From: Paulownia fortunei
Taxonomy: Eukaryota; Streptophyta; Magnoliopsida; Lamiales; Paulowniaceae
Assembly (NCBI GenBank): GCA_019321725.1
Contig: CM033115.1
Location: forward strand, 248,001-312,000
Direction: 5' to 3'
Length of the DNA stretch: 64,000 nt
The position numbers and the translations under genes were made by a program. How positions within the stretch are numbered: the stretch's first letter is position 1; every line of letters begins with the position of its first letter. This document shows positions 22,601 to 34,319 of the stretch, one piece after another. The notes beneath the pieces are model-generated. The model worked only from the letters and a program-made list of their open reading frames with translations. It ran no database searches and was not told the DNA's origin.

Positions 22601-25600
22601 TGTTTCAGACAGTCAAACATGAGTTCTTGGCCAGCATTTTTTAACTTAAATCTTTTAGAGATTAATGGCCCCTAATGGTATTTTGCATAGTAAATAAATA
22701 AAATAAATAAATAAACCTAAGTTTGGTCCATTTATGAGATCTCTAAAGTTTGAAATCATTAAAAAAATAAAAAATTAGGGAATTATGTAAAAAAAAAAAA
22801 AAGAATATTAATTTTAGCAGAAAATAACTATATATTAATTTACTATTCTAGTAGTAACAACCACCTTATGTGAACACAAATAATCATGAGTATCCTTCAT
22901 CTTGAGACACTATATATGTTGCATGACACATTATGAACATTATTAATTTTCCTTTTTTTGTATGTGCAAAAATTCATTAACTAATTCATTAACTAAGTAT
23001 AGGTATGGCCATGGATATATGGTTGTTGAGTTCAAGCCTTTATGCCATCATCGCCCCCCCTGCTGTGACCCATAAAGGAGGCATTGAGGGCCAATTCCCT
23101 CTTTCACTTCCCATGTCCTTTTTCACGACCTTTTTATGGCTCTTATTTACTGCACTTACACCCTCTTGTCCTATGGCTTGTTCAAATTAATATTTCAAAA
23201 AAATTCCTAGGTTTTGTCCTTGTCATTGTATTTAATATTCCATTGGTCTCATACCATTATTTCATTTTGTACATGAGGGTTAAAAATTGAAAATATTAAA
23301 TGTTTGTATAATTTTATCTTGAAAACAGTGGTAGAGAATTAGTGTTGAGTATTTAACAGTTTTATTCGAAATAGAGAAGGTATCACATTATTATTTGAAC
23401 TGAAATAATATTTTCACCAAAAAAAATTATTACAAAAAATATAATTTGTGAAGTCCGACCAAAAAAAAAAAAAATATGAACATCCAATTTTCAGGTAGAG
23501 TGGCAAAAGAAGATCTGCATTATTGGATATATATGTGTGTGTTTCAAGGGCAAGTTTCTTTTGGTATGATCAAGTCTTAGTTAACTTAAGAACTACATTA
23601 TACTCTTTTATTACGATAAAACTTAAACATAATCAAATAAAAATATAAATGAAGAATTATGGAAAAGTAAAATAAATAGAGAGATCCATCTATATCACAT
23701 TCTTGCCCTTCTCAAATTAAAAAGAAAAAAGAAAAAATGATACTAATAAAAGTCCCAAATACTTATATTGATAGGGGCATGATGGGTACAAATGGAATGT
23801 GAATTTGAATAAATTAATGTTTTGAAGCTTTGGTTTTTAATAGGAAAGCCGCCTCTCATTGTGCATGTTTTGTTTCTTATAAATGTCTATACCTATAATG
23901 TTCAATTAATGAGTCGAGAGAGACTTGTCCCATGCAAATTGTGATACTTAGGATCCGGCATATTTGTGAACAAAATTTTGAATTTTGTCCTAGTGCAAAT
24001 AAGCAACCGGCCCAAGGGATACCATCCACACTCAATAAATCCAAGCATTCGACAAATTATACTATAGTAAATCAACCATGTTGTGACATTTTAATGTCAA
24101 GTCTAAAAGAACAACATAAGTAATTGGACATCACTGTGTCCTCATTCAAATCGAATCTTTTTAACACAACACTCTTTATGGTCTGGTCAGTAAACCTTTA
24201 GAAAAATGATATAAATTATTTGAAAAAAAAAAACAAAAAACATCGTATTATTCAGATAAATTTTTAATGAAATATGACTTTTTAATAGAGACTAAATTTG
24301 ACATTATGTGTTGCATTGTAACTCAGTCTACAATATTAACTAGTTCCTATAGTGTAAGTTTCAATCTACAACACCAAATACATGACCATATCAAAGAGTA
24401 TGGAAAATGGAAATCACTTGCCCCCATCATATGCGTGAAATGTCAAATTTAGTAATTGGAATGTTTTTTTTTTTTTTATGTTGATTAAAGATGATAACAG
24501 AGTGAGTTTATTAAAATTTAAAATTTATCTACCAAAATTTTTAAGAATTTAAACTTTTATCCAATCTAAACCTATTAGGTACGAGTTGAACTTGTTATAC
24601 TTATTTTATAATTTTAAAAATATATAAAATATATTTTTTATAAAATAATATTGAGATACCAAAGGATAAATTTAAAAATAAAAAGTTGAAGACCCCACCA
24701 CATTTGTGTATATGTTTCAAAACTCACTTCCTATAATTAATTATACGGTGCTCGTTAGAAATGCAATAAATAAATAAATAAATACAAATAAATAAATTGT
24801 GAGTTGATACTCGATGGTCCTTGGAATATGAAAAAACTTGCAGCAGGTAGACTCCAAATTATCAAAATTCAATGCTTCCAAAAATTTCATTGCACTGACA
24901 AATCTTGGAAGCCCGGCCCAGATGTAGTCAGAATGACAGCAAATGAGACATACAACAAATGACCGATGGATGAATTAAAATTATTCCGAAAACGATGCAT
25001 GAAAGAGGTTGACTCTCGCTGCCTGAACAGTTTCTTTCAACCCCCAAGAAATCCCTCAAAATGTAATCATTATTTCAGACTCTGTTCTTCAGTGAGAAAG
25101 GCACTGTACCATAAGTGGACCACTTTAATTATCTTACTTTTATATTTTCTTCTAAATGAAATTTTTTTCTTTGGAGAGTCTGTTTTGCAAAAAGTCCAAA
25201 ATTTTAATTTAAATAAATAGTGATAATATAAGTTTATAAGTTGGTTTACCAAACTACCTAACATTTTATATGAAAACACACTAAATCTTTTTTTTTTTTT
25301 ATCATGCTTTCGTGTAAATCTTTATTGTCATAGTTATGTGAAACGAGTGTTGCATAAAGAGTTCTACCAATATTTTTAGGTTGCATCTTTTATATAACTT
25401 GTTTTAGTAATTTATAGGAGCATAATAGTAATTTCTTAAGAAAAATAAGAAAGACAATAAAGATAAAATGGTACAATAAATAAGACATATTATTTTTATA
25501 CTTTTGGATTGCTCATCTAAAATATAATACAATATTTATTGAGTCATTTCACACTTATTACAAAGGTTTTATAATTTATAACCTCAAGGTTCGATGTAAA

Positions 25601-26739
25601 TATTATTGACATTCTTAATTTTTTGGATAATTTATCTACTTCTGATATTTTTCTATTCTTTTAAGGCATAAAAGAAACTTAATTGTTAAAGAATTTCGAT
25701 AGAAACTTAATCAACTTCTCATAATAATTTATTCGTATTGCAACTCAAACCTCTTTTAACTTGCCATGATGAAGAATTAGCAATTTCGAGCTTGACTTGA
25801 AAACTCGTTTACATCACATTTTAATTGAAGAATCTAAATTTTAAATAAAAAAATTATGTTAAAAGTTTGAAATAATTTCAATATGACAAGGCCCACTTTT
25901 TTCATAACTCGAGCAGGCGGCACTATATCATAATTGGACCAAACCCAACTTCATCAGCCCAACTGGTTCGGTCGGGATGGGGCCAGGGATGTCTTGGAGG
26001 CTAAAGATTTTGGGTTATTTTCTTTTTCTATTTTTTTTTTCTTCTTCTCTCTCATTTATGTAAAATCGTATCCTGCATTCTGTTTTTCAGATGATATTGA
26101 AGCACAATGCAAGATTGCGAGCCTCCCTCCAGTTCAATGAAGGGTTGACGAACTGAAATTTAGTCCTGTTTATATATTTAGGCATGTCCAAACATACCAA
26201 GATCACATTGGAAGTTCAAGATTGTATTAATACTTTTTACTTTTGTTAGTTGACCCAAAGCTGTAGTTGAAAAATGTGCATCTGAGAGAGGATGAACGAA
26301 TCCCATATGTGCTGATCATGTCATATTAAGAAGTTTGTGTACCATTTAAAGATTATACGCAATAATGCATGTCCCATTTTCGCAAGAAATTATTAATTGT
26401 AGCGAGCAGCAACGACTACACGACATGCTACAACTACTTTCAGCTGTTGTGGGAAATAATCGATGAAGATGGAATCATATGAACTTCTTTCTTTCTTGTA
26501 ACCCAAAATCATATATAGTGTTTGTGGTCGTAGAGTTTTAAGAAAATGTATGTAATTAAAAAGTTTTGCTGGATAAATCATATTGTAGCAGTTTTTCCTT
26601 TTTGACCCATCAAGAGAATATAGAATAAAATAGTGAGCCTCTTTGTTGAACATCACGGCCTTTCTCATCCGCCCTTTTGCAAGTCCAGCAGCAGATTTGA
26701 TCAAAGCCCAGGCCCATTTCCTCCAATTTTCCGTCATAA
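22601..26739. other. Gene-poor AT-rich region
   Basis: I see no gene with splice or family support. A GC-richer patch at about 22990-23190 has open frames on the plus strand but no recognisable product. (AAAT)n-like runs occur near 22690-22720 and 24770-24795. The segment 25920-26140 is GC-richer and may be a remnant of the 5' region of the F-box pseudogene that follows. Confidence 0.4.
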
Positions 26740-27706
26740 GAAAACGTCATGTCTTAACGGGGAAGAAAAAAGAGATTCATTCCAGGATGAAGTTGTTCTT
26801 CAGAAGATTGCCTATTAAATCTGTTTTTAGAGCAAAATATGGTGTAAACTGATCTCTGATAAATACTTTACAAAGCTGTATGAGGAGGTCTCTTCTGGGA
26901 ATCTTATGGTGCTTTTAGAAATCAGTGAAACCTCTTCAGAATCAAGATCAAGTTTGATTCTTGTTGATAATTCAAGCGGTTTCTCTTAATTTTCATTGGG
27001 TTTTATTAAGAAAAGAGTTAAGGTTAGATCATCTTGTAATGGGTTGTTATGCTGTTCTAGAATTCCTGATAAAGGTGTTTATTATGTGTGTAATCCAATG
27101 ACTTAAGGAGTATAGGTTGCTCGCTAAAAGTCGGGAAAGGCCTGTGTGACCAAATTTTATCGTGATGGTGAAGCTACTCCTGTAGGCTTGGCTTGGAATT
27201 TGTCTACACAGAAATATAATGTTGTGCTGGCAGGGTATTGGCCCGAGAGGACTTTTATGTGTCCCGTGTTTGATTCGGTTCCAGGTAAGTGGAGGAAGTT
27301 TGTAACTTTTCAAGACGATCATATGAACAGGAATCGAGTTGTGTTTACTAATTGTGCATTGCATTGGCTGACGGCAAGTTGTTCTTGTGTGCTCGTTCGA
27401 TGTCATTGCCTAATCGAGTGATTTGTGGAAGTAGAAATCGGATTTTTCTATTGGAATTCGATGGATGCTTGTCCTTGGTTCAAATTTTCGGATGTCTGGA
27501 TGAATATTTGTGTAATGAAAGATTATGAAAGGGAAGAATGGCCTATGGTGGATAGAGTGAGTTTTTCCAATTAGTCAGACTGGTGAATATGTTTTCCTTG
27601 CAATTCAAGCCGAGTTTGGATGAAGGTGTATTTTGTGAAGAATAGTGCCACCCTGCCATTGTGGATTTCTGCTCATGCCTGTCGGAGCAAAATTGTTTCT
27701 TGCTAG
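26740..27706 (+). pseudogene. F-box protein pseudogene (At5g49610-like)
   Basis: Pieces of one F-box protein follow in order across three frames. DEVVLQKI and RLPIKSVFRAK (F-box, 26786-26850, frame shift between them) come first, then SGNLMVLLEIS, NGLLCCSRIPDKGVYYVCNP (near 27038) and TKFYRDGEATPVGLAWN (27146 on). RVVFTNCALHWL, LLEFDGCLSLVQIF, VMKDYEREEWPMVDRVS, QTGEYVFLA and a final LPLWISAHACRSKIVSC before TAG at 27704 complete it. F-box proteins are substrate receptors of SCF ubiquitin ligases; the C-terminal part is the F-box-associated domain. At least four frameshifts and several stops break it, so no full protein can be made. No intron is needed, so duplication of an intronless parent fits as well as retroposition. 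Confidence 0.88.
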
Positions 27707-29160
27707 TAAGATGTGGATGGCCTTTTTTTTTTTCCCTTGAACATTGCTGTACATGAAGATCTGATTGTAATTGTTGCTAGTGTTCAATCTGATTTGTCAA
27801 TACTCAAATGGTTAAATGCACAGTTTACAACTTGGTCATCTATCAGATCTTTGTATTAGCTCTATATCATGTACTCAGTTATTGATCCGACTTGATGAAT
27901 AAAACATGGTGCAGTTGTTTCTGTGTATCTTCTGTGACTTTATTTCATCAAGCAGATTACTGAGTTCCTAACTGTATGGATCTAAGATCTATATCCCCGT
28001 TTGTTTGCTTTTCATAAAATGCATCCCTTTGATATTCTTAAATCTAGCGTAGAATTTTCATTGGCTCGAACATGACTAAACTTACTTCAGGAAACACAAA
28101 CCTTGTTCAGCTGTAGTTTGGTTTATATCTATGGACTTTTGTATGCACTATCCTTTGATTTCTTCAATGTTTCTCTAATCAAGCTTCAGCACAGACTTGA
28201 CTCCCGATTTCAATTAAATTTTTTTCTGGGAGTTGCTCTACTACGTCTAGAGGCTATTTTGCGTCAAATTTGTGCACCTTTTACTTCACCCAAAGAGGAC
28301 TCCTAGATCTTCATGTTTCCCTCTTTGGGAACTAAGAGTGGCTTAAAGTAAACTTTAAAGAATAGGGTCACAGATTGATTGAATTGGCAGGAGAACAACA
28401 GACGGACCCATTGATTCTTTTGCTGCTTCCTACAGCAAACAACCGGCATCCATACCAGACTTACTACTGCATAATTGTTTCCTTAAGCAGCAAGTCTCTC
28501 ATGGAACAATAGTCACAATATAAATCTTTTCCAGGTGATTTCAGGTTGCCCCTTTGGCTTCCTGGAAAAAATTTCAGCCTCTCTCTTATGAAGCTTCTTT
28601 TTGCTGGCAAAATTAATACAGGATAGAAATTACTAGCAGTTGATTATTTTCAATTGGTGATTAGTTATTGATGATTAATATTCTTAATGTATTAATGTTT
28701 GAAAAAAATGTAATTTTTTAGGTCTAGTGTTTGGTTTAAAAATTGCAAAATATGTGAATCCTCTTAAAATGACCAAACTTTGTGGCATTTAGATTTTCAA
28801 TGGAGAATATTGTTGTCCTTATTTTGATGAACACTAAACAAAAGACAGTAAACAAATAAACCTATTACCTTGAAAGATTGATAACCAAGAACTAAAATCC
28901 ATTTCCAGTTTCCTGCCTTTAATCAAATTCAGATCTAGAGTCCAAACTTCTCTTAAATGAGTCGCAATTCAGGATTTCTCTCTTCAATGAAAATTAAGGG
29001 CGTGGCCAGTTTACGGAATCAAATCCCGAATTCATTACTTAACATTTTATATACTTTATTGGATTTAGAAATGAATAAATATCACCCAAAACAGAAGAAA
29101 AAAATTTTGGAAAATGGAAACGATGAAAAAAGAAAAAGAAATTGAAGTATCACAAGAAGC
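27707..29160. other. Intergenic region with no supported gene
   Basis: About 1.45 kb. A plus-strand open frame at 28103-28306 has no recognisable product. An AATAAA at about 27897-27902 may be a leftover polyadenylation signal of the F-box pseudogene. Confidence 0.4.
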
Positions 29161-29227
29161 CACCTCAATTTGGTAGCCGTGTGGTTTTGTGAACTTGCAG
29201 TTCTCCTTTTCCCTTAGCATTCCAAAC

Positions 29228-29230
<3 letters not shown>

Positions 29231-29280
<50 letters not shown>

Positions 29281-29298
29281 GCGCGCGCGCGCACACAC
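29231..29298. repeat. Compound (TC)n(AC)n(GC)n microsatellite
   Basis: Long perfect CT, CA and CG dinucleotide runs follow directly on one another, ending ACACACC. They lie in the apparent first, untranslated exon of the coiled-coil gene. The CA/CG alternation is a Z-DNA-forming pattern. Confidence 0.92.
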
Positions 29299-29843
29299 CA
29301 ACGGAGACCATATCTTGTTCTTTGAGCTGCTATACTCACCATTTATTGATTGTCAGTGTTTCAAAGGTAAGCTCTTTCCTCTGTTTCCGTCTTTATTCTC
29401 TATATTTTACTTTGTGCTCGCAGCTGATTATGCATCCCTTTGTGTTTTTCATGTATGATATTGCTTCAATCTACGCTCCGTTACATGGGTTCTTCCATTT
29501 ACGTACAATATTTCCATTAAGAATTACATAAAAAAAAGGGAAGAAAGGGGGGAAATTGGGTTTTCGAGTCCAAGATTCTTGATTCTGATGAAATTTTATC
29601 AAACTTTTGATTTGGGTTTGGGGACACAATCTCTATATCTTGATAATGACGATTCTTTCATGTGATCAATCTTTTGTGTGATTTTTATGTATGTGTTTTT
29701 TTAGGCTGGTTTTTTTCTCCCTTTGAGTTTCTTGGATGGCCAGTGTGTACCCTTTTCTCAAAACTCATTTTTCAATAACTGAGAATAAGTAAAAATTTGT
29801 GCTGCAGGTGTGTGGTGTTTGTGGGGAGGAGATTGAAGATTGA

Positions 29844-31414
29844 GTGAGTGATTCTGCGGCAGTGAGAAAAGTGTTGACGTCTATGAGGATAAAAGCGGTT
29901 GTAGATAGGTTTGTGCAAGAGCTGAAGGAGGCTTTGGATGCAGACATACAGGATAGGATCATGAAGGAAAGGGAGATGCAAAGTTATATTGAGGAGCGTG
30001 AACGTGAGGTATCCGAGCGTGAAGCTGCCTGGAAGGCTGAACTTTCTCGTCGTGAGGTACCTGATTAACCATTTTGTTTATGAAATGGAGATATTACTTT
30101 TTCATGGTGTGGCAAGGTTGTTAAAATTGTGTATTTAAGTATAAGAAATGTTTGCTTGTAGGAGTTTCTGCTTGCTGGTGTCTAATTGCGCTAGACCTGT
30201 CCCCCACAAGCCAAAATTTGTTTATTCACCCCCAACTTAATTGTTTGTCCATGTCTTAGATGATGTTATTTATGAAAGGATATTTTGTGTCTAATGCTGG
30301 GACAGAAGTAGCAGTCTTCCATTCGTTTCATCCCCCCTAATCTGTCTGTAATTGTAATTGGCATTCTGCAATGCATTTTGCCTGCTGACATGACTTTACT
30401 CATACAATCAGTTGATCAATAATGATCCGTTCTTTCATATATTTAGCCAGACTTTCTACAGTTTGTGTATAAGTTGTGATATCGGTCCTAGTAAGCATTA
30501 ATATTGATTGATTGGTATAGAACCTCCTTAAGATTAAAATGAGTGTCCTTTCAAAGGCATTTTGCCCACCCTTTCTTCTCTTGGTACATAATGAAACAGA
30601 TTGAAATGACAAAAATACTAATGGTGATGACTTGTATTTCATTTCATCTCTATTTCTGATCATGAAAACTAAATCCTCCTCTTCAAACCCGAAGGATTAT
30701 AATACTGGATTTTTGGCTGTTTATAAGTGTAAGCATTAATCCACGCCTTGACATTATTTACATTTGAATATTAAGATTCTTTTACTGCTATTCGAAACTG
30801 TGATGAAAGTTTCCATGTCTGTTATTAAAGTGCCCTCGGTTATCAATTTGCTTCCTTTGGTGAGAAGTTTTTTGTGGGGTGGTTGTATCGTGTGGCTTCC
30901 TTACTTGGTATAACGCCCCATTACTCAACCATCCACTCATTGTCACATGGCAATTTTGCCAAATAAATAATAAAATCCTTCATGTCGGTAACTGGTAAGT
31001 AGCAGTGTCGACATGCTATATCCACTTAGTCTTAGAAATTTACTTTCCACCACCACGTCCACCATCTCCCGTTACTGGGTGGAGGAGAAGATGGGTTTGA
31101 GGTAGCAACAGAAAAAACTTTTAATGCTCCAAATTGAAACCTGTTTGTAAGCCTCCATGTTTCTTAGTGCTTATATTTTCTGTAATTTTTTTTCCTTTTC
31201 TCTTAATGATTTTTCTTACTGTGAGGTTGCTGGTATTCAGGGCGAGATTGCTAGGCAAGAAGCAAGGTTATAGATTGAAAGAGAAAATCTTGAGAAAGAG
31301 AAAAGTGTGCTGATGGGAACTGCATCGAATCAAGATAATCAAGACGGAGCTCTTGAAATAACCGTAAATGGTGAAAAGTATCGCTGCCTCAGGTTTTCTA
31401 AGGCGAAGAAATGA
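29844..31414 (+). pseudogene. Conserved coiled-coil protein gene, start lost and nonsense codon
   Basis: Two coding exons (29844-30056 and 31241-31414) and an untranslated first exon ending near 29368 with GTAAGC are visible. The encoded sequence is a charged coiled coil: SDSAAVRKVLTSMRIKAVV, then EEREREVSEREAAWKAEL, ending ITVNGEKYRCLRFSKAKK. It would be 128 residues. Two lesions stand out. The expected initiator reads GTG, preceded at once by an in-frame TGA. Codon 11 of exon 2, where Lys AAG would fit, is TAG. Both splice sites remain good, so transcription is plausible, and an internal Met (SMRIKA) could start a product of about 70 residues. I regard the full-length gene as a pseudogene. 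The family looks like a small plant-conserved protein of unknown function, from memory. Confidence 0.7.
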
Positions 31415-32830
31415 GACATTCGATTGTGAAGTTGTATGGCTTTCTCGTGAAATTTTTCTTTTTCTTTTTACCTATTCATTTGTCCTATTCTGACATTTGA
31501 AATAGTGTATTCATTTTTTAGAAATTTAATGATAGTGTTTTTAAATTATTGGTAAGTAAACTAAGTATATGTTAGCTTATGTTATGGTTTACTTATAATT
31601 TAATAAACATGTAAATGATTTTTAATAACTATTTTTTTTTCAAGTAAACGCAGGCATAATTAGCAAATGCTCTTCAGTGGCCGAAAATCAAAGTCAGGTG
31701 TGACTGGTTAATTTTTAAAATTTGAAGGATGATTATAGGATTAAGTTAAAACCTCGGAGGATGAAAAACGAAAATTTGTCATTTTAGCTGCTCTATTTGC
31801 TATTGTTATTCTCCTTACGGTTGGAAATGTTGGCCTCAAAAAGTTTCAAGCCAAAATAACCCATAAACAAAAAGCCTGTTAAAAAGGACTGAGGGAGAGT
31901 ATTCAAAGAAAAGTTTGCAAATGATGAATCAAACTCAAAACTTTTACAGGTGAAACTTGTTTTGAGAATTTAGCAATGAGATCAAAATAATATTAAGCAA
32001 TGCGAAAATAAAATTTAAAGGGAAATGAGCTTGCAGCTAGCCAACTATTTTGGTTTTGGTTCGAATAATTTTAGCACATGTTTACTATGGATGATCGATC
32101 CAAACTAATAATGTTATAAGTACCAAAGTGTTGTGTTAATTTTGTTGTGAATAAGGATTTCAACCATAGCAACCACAAATCACCTTTACAACAAGTATTG
32201 TATTTTTTTAGTTGATTGAATATTGTCAATCAAGTACTTCTTAAAAATCTCACAATAATTGAGAATGTGTCCTGATTGTTTAGAATCGATATATTTATTT
32301 TGGAGAATATAAAATATTATTAAGTTATTTCGAAATCAATTACTAACTCTAAAGACTCGTGTGTCTTTAAATTTTTTTGGAAGATGTTATAAGCTTTTTA
32401 TTTTATGTTTAAAACTTATATTCTAATTGTTTAAAATCGTTATGTTATTTTGTAGGTTATAAAATATTAATAAGTTATTTCAAAATAAATTACTAATTTG
32501 TTTGGATATAATAGCTCTAAAACATATTAAAGAGCTCTTCATTTTATTTTTAAAACTTATGGCTTTATTAGTAAAACTTCCATATTGTACAACTTATAAA
32601 CTACTGTGTTAAAATCCTATAATAAGCTACAAACTGTTAGCCAAACACCATAAAAAAGTGATGAGAAAACATTTGCAATATTAAATGGGGATAAAGCGAC
32701 GTTGATTCAAACTTTAGGGGAGCAAAAAGAAAAAGCCCCAAAAAAGTGTACACGGTTGGTTTCAATAGTTTGAACAATCTTTAGCTGGCTGCCTGGCTGG
32801 TTGATTTGCTGGTGAGTTTGCTGACTGTTC
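31415..32830. other. Intergenic region with a degenerate tandem repeat
   Basis: No gene is seen. Around 32285-32520 the phrase TATAAAATATTA.TAAGTTATTTC.AAAT.AATTACTAA occurs twice, about 150 bases apart, with flanking TTTATTTTATGTTTAAAACTTAT-like similarity. This is probably the remains of a small AT-rich transposable element. Confidence 0.45.
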
Positions 32831-34319
32831 TTGTTCTTCGTTGGCCCCACCAAGAAGTGGAAGAGAATTAGAGAGAGAGAGCGCCTACACATCTTTGCTG
32901 CTGCTCGTGGGTTGCGTTTCTTGTCATTTGTCACTGTAATTATTCTGGGTTTTTATTTGGTTTCCATTTTTTTGCGATATTTTTGCTGCTCACGAGTCGC
33001 ACCTGTATTCTTGCAGCCTCTCTTCATCATCATTTGCTGGTAAGTTTCCTCTTTTTAAAAAAAAAATCTTTATATCTTTTTCTGACTCTCTACCGCATGT
33101 GTGTGAATTTTTGACTTTATTATATGGGGGTTTTTCTATGTTTGATGGTTTTGTTCCTTAGAAATTGCAACTCTAGGGTTTTTAATATTAAGAAGAACTC
33201 CCAATGAAATGGGCTTTGTAGCTTTGCAAACTGAGAAAAGTTTCTATTTTTTTTTCCTTTTTGGGTTTTCCCTATTGCTATGATTTAAATTCTGCCCCAG
33301 GGATTTTTACCACTTTAAATTTAGTATTATCTTAGCAATCTTGTCTTATGGGTAAATAGAACTTGCGAACTGCATATGGAAAAAAAAAAGGATAAATTTG
33401 CAGTTAAATATGAAATAAGTGCGTTGTGATTTGTTTATTTATCTCACAGAAGGCAAATACTCACTTATATTGTTCCTTTGATTGAAAATGTAAATTTATA
33501 AGAAATGAATTAACTGTGTATACTTGTACCTTTCAGTTAATTCATGTTCGGCTGATTTAAGCACCGCTATAATTGACATTGATTTAGGACAGTGATAATT
33601 GGTCTGTTATTGTGTTTGTTGCAAGAGTTAAATTCTTATCACTAGTTTTAATAATTTTTATTTTTCAGCTTGTTATTCCTACGACAGTTTACTTATGAAT
33701 TCTAAATTAATGTCGTCTTGTGCTTTTTTCCGTGTTTTCTGAAATTTATTTTGTTATGTTTTGTGTATCTTGGAATGCTTCGGCATAATCAATTTTGAAG
33801 GAAAACTTGGAAGAAAAATTGTTAAGCTTGCGTGTGAGGTGATTAAGGGATGGGTTGAAAGGGTAATAAAGATATTAGGCTGAAGTGTAAGAGAAAAGAA
33901 GTTTCTGGCTTTTATATGATGAAGTTGCAACCCTACTTTATTCATTACCATGAACATTAAGTTTGTCGCCACCCATAATGCAGTTATGAGTTATGATTAG
34001 AGTTTAGGGATTTTGCAAAAAAAAAATAAAAAATGCATATTTTAAGACCATGAATTTATCCAATTTTCTGGTGGGCAATTAATAGCGGCCAACTCTTTGA
34101 AATTTAAAGTTTACACTCTCTCTTGTTTTTCTTGAGTTTAGCTGTCAGCATCAAGGCTATTTTGTTGTGCATGAGCTAATACTTTCCATTATTTTTTATG
34201 CATCCATTGGTATAGGTTAATTTTCCACATATTTATTGTGACAGGTTATCTCCATTAATTCCATTACCAATGAGCTAAATTGATTGCATACCTTTCCAGT
34301 AACTGAGACTTTGTACGCA

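Noticed and set aside
26393..26737. 114-residue minus-strand frame
   Set aside because: No domain, no splice context, and it ends next to the plus-strand F-box pseudogene; judged a chance frame.
29065..29458. Open frames with (Ser-Leu)n, (His-Thr)n and (Arg-Glu)n on both strands
   Set aside because: They are translations of the CT/CA/CG microsatellite and not proteins.
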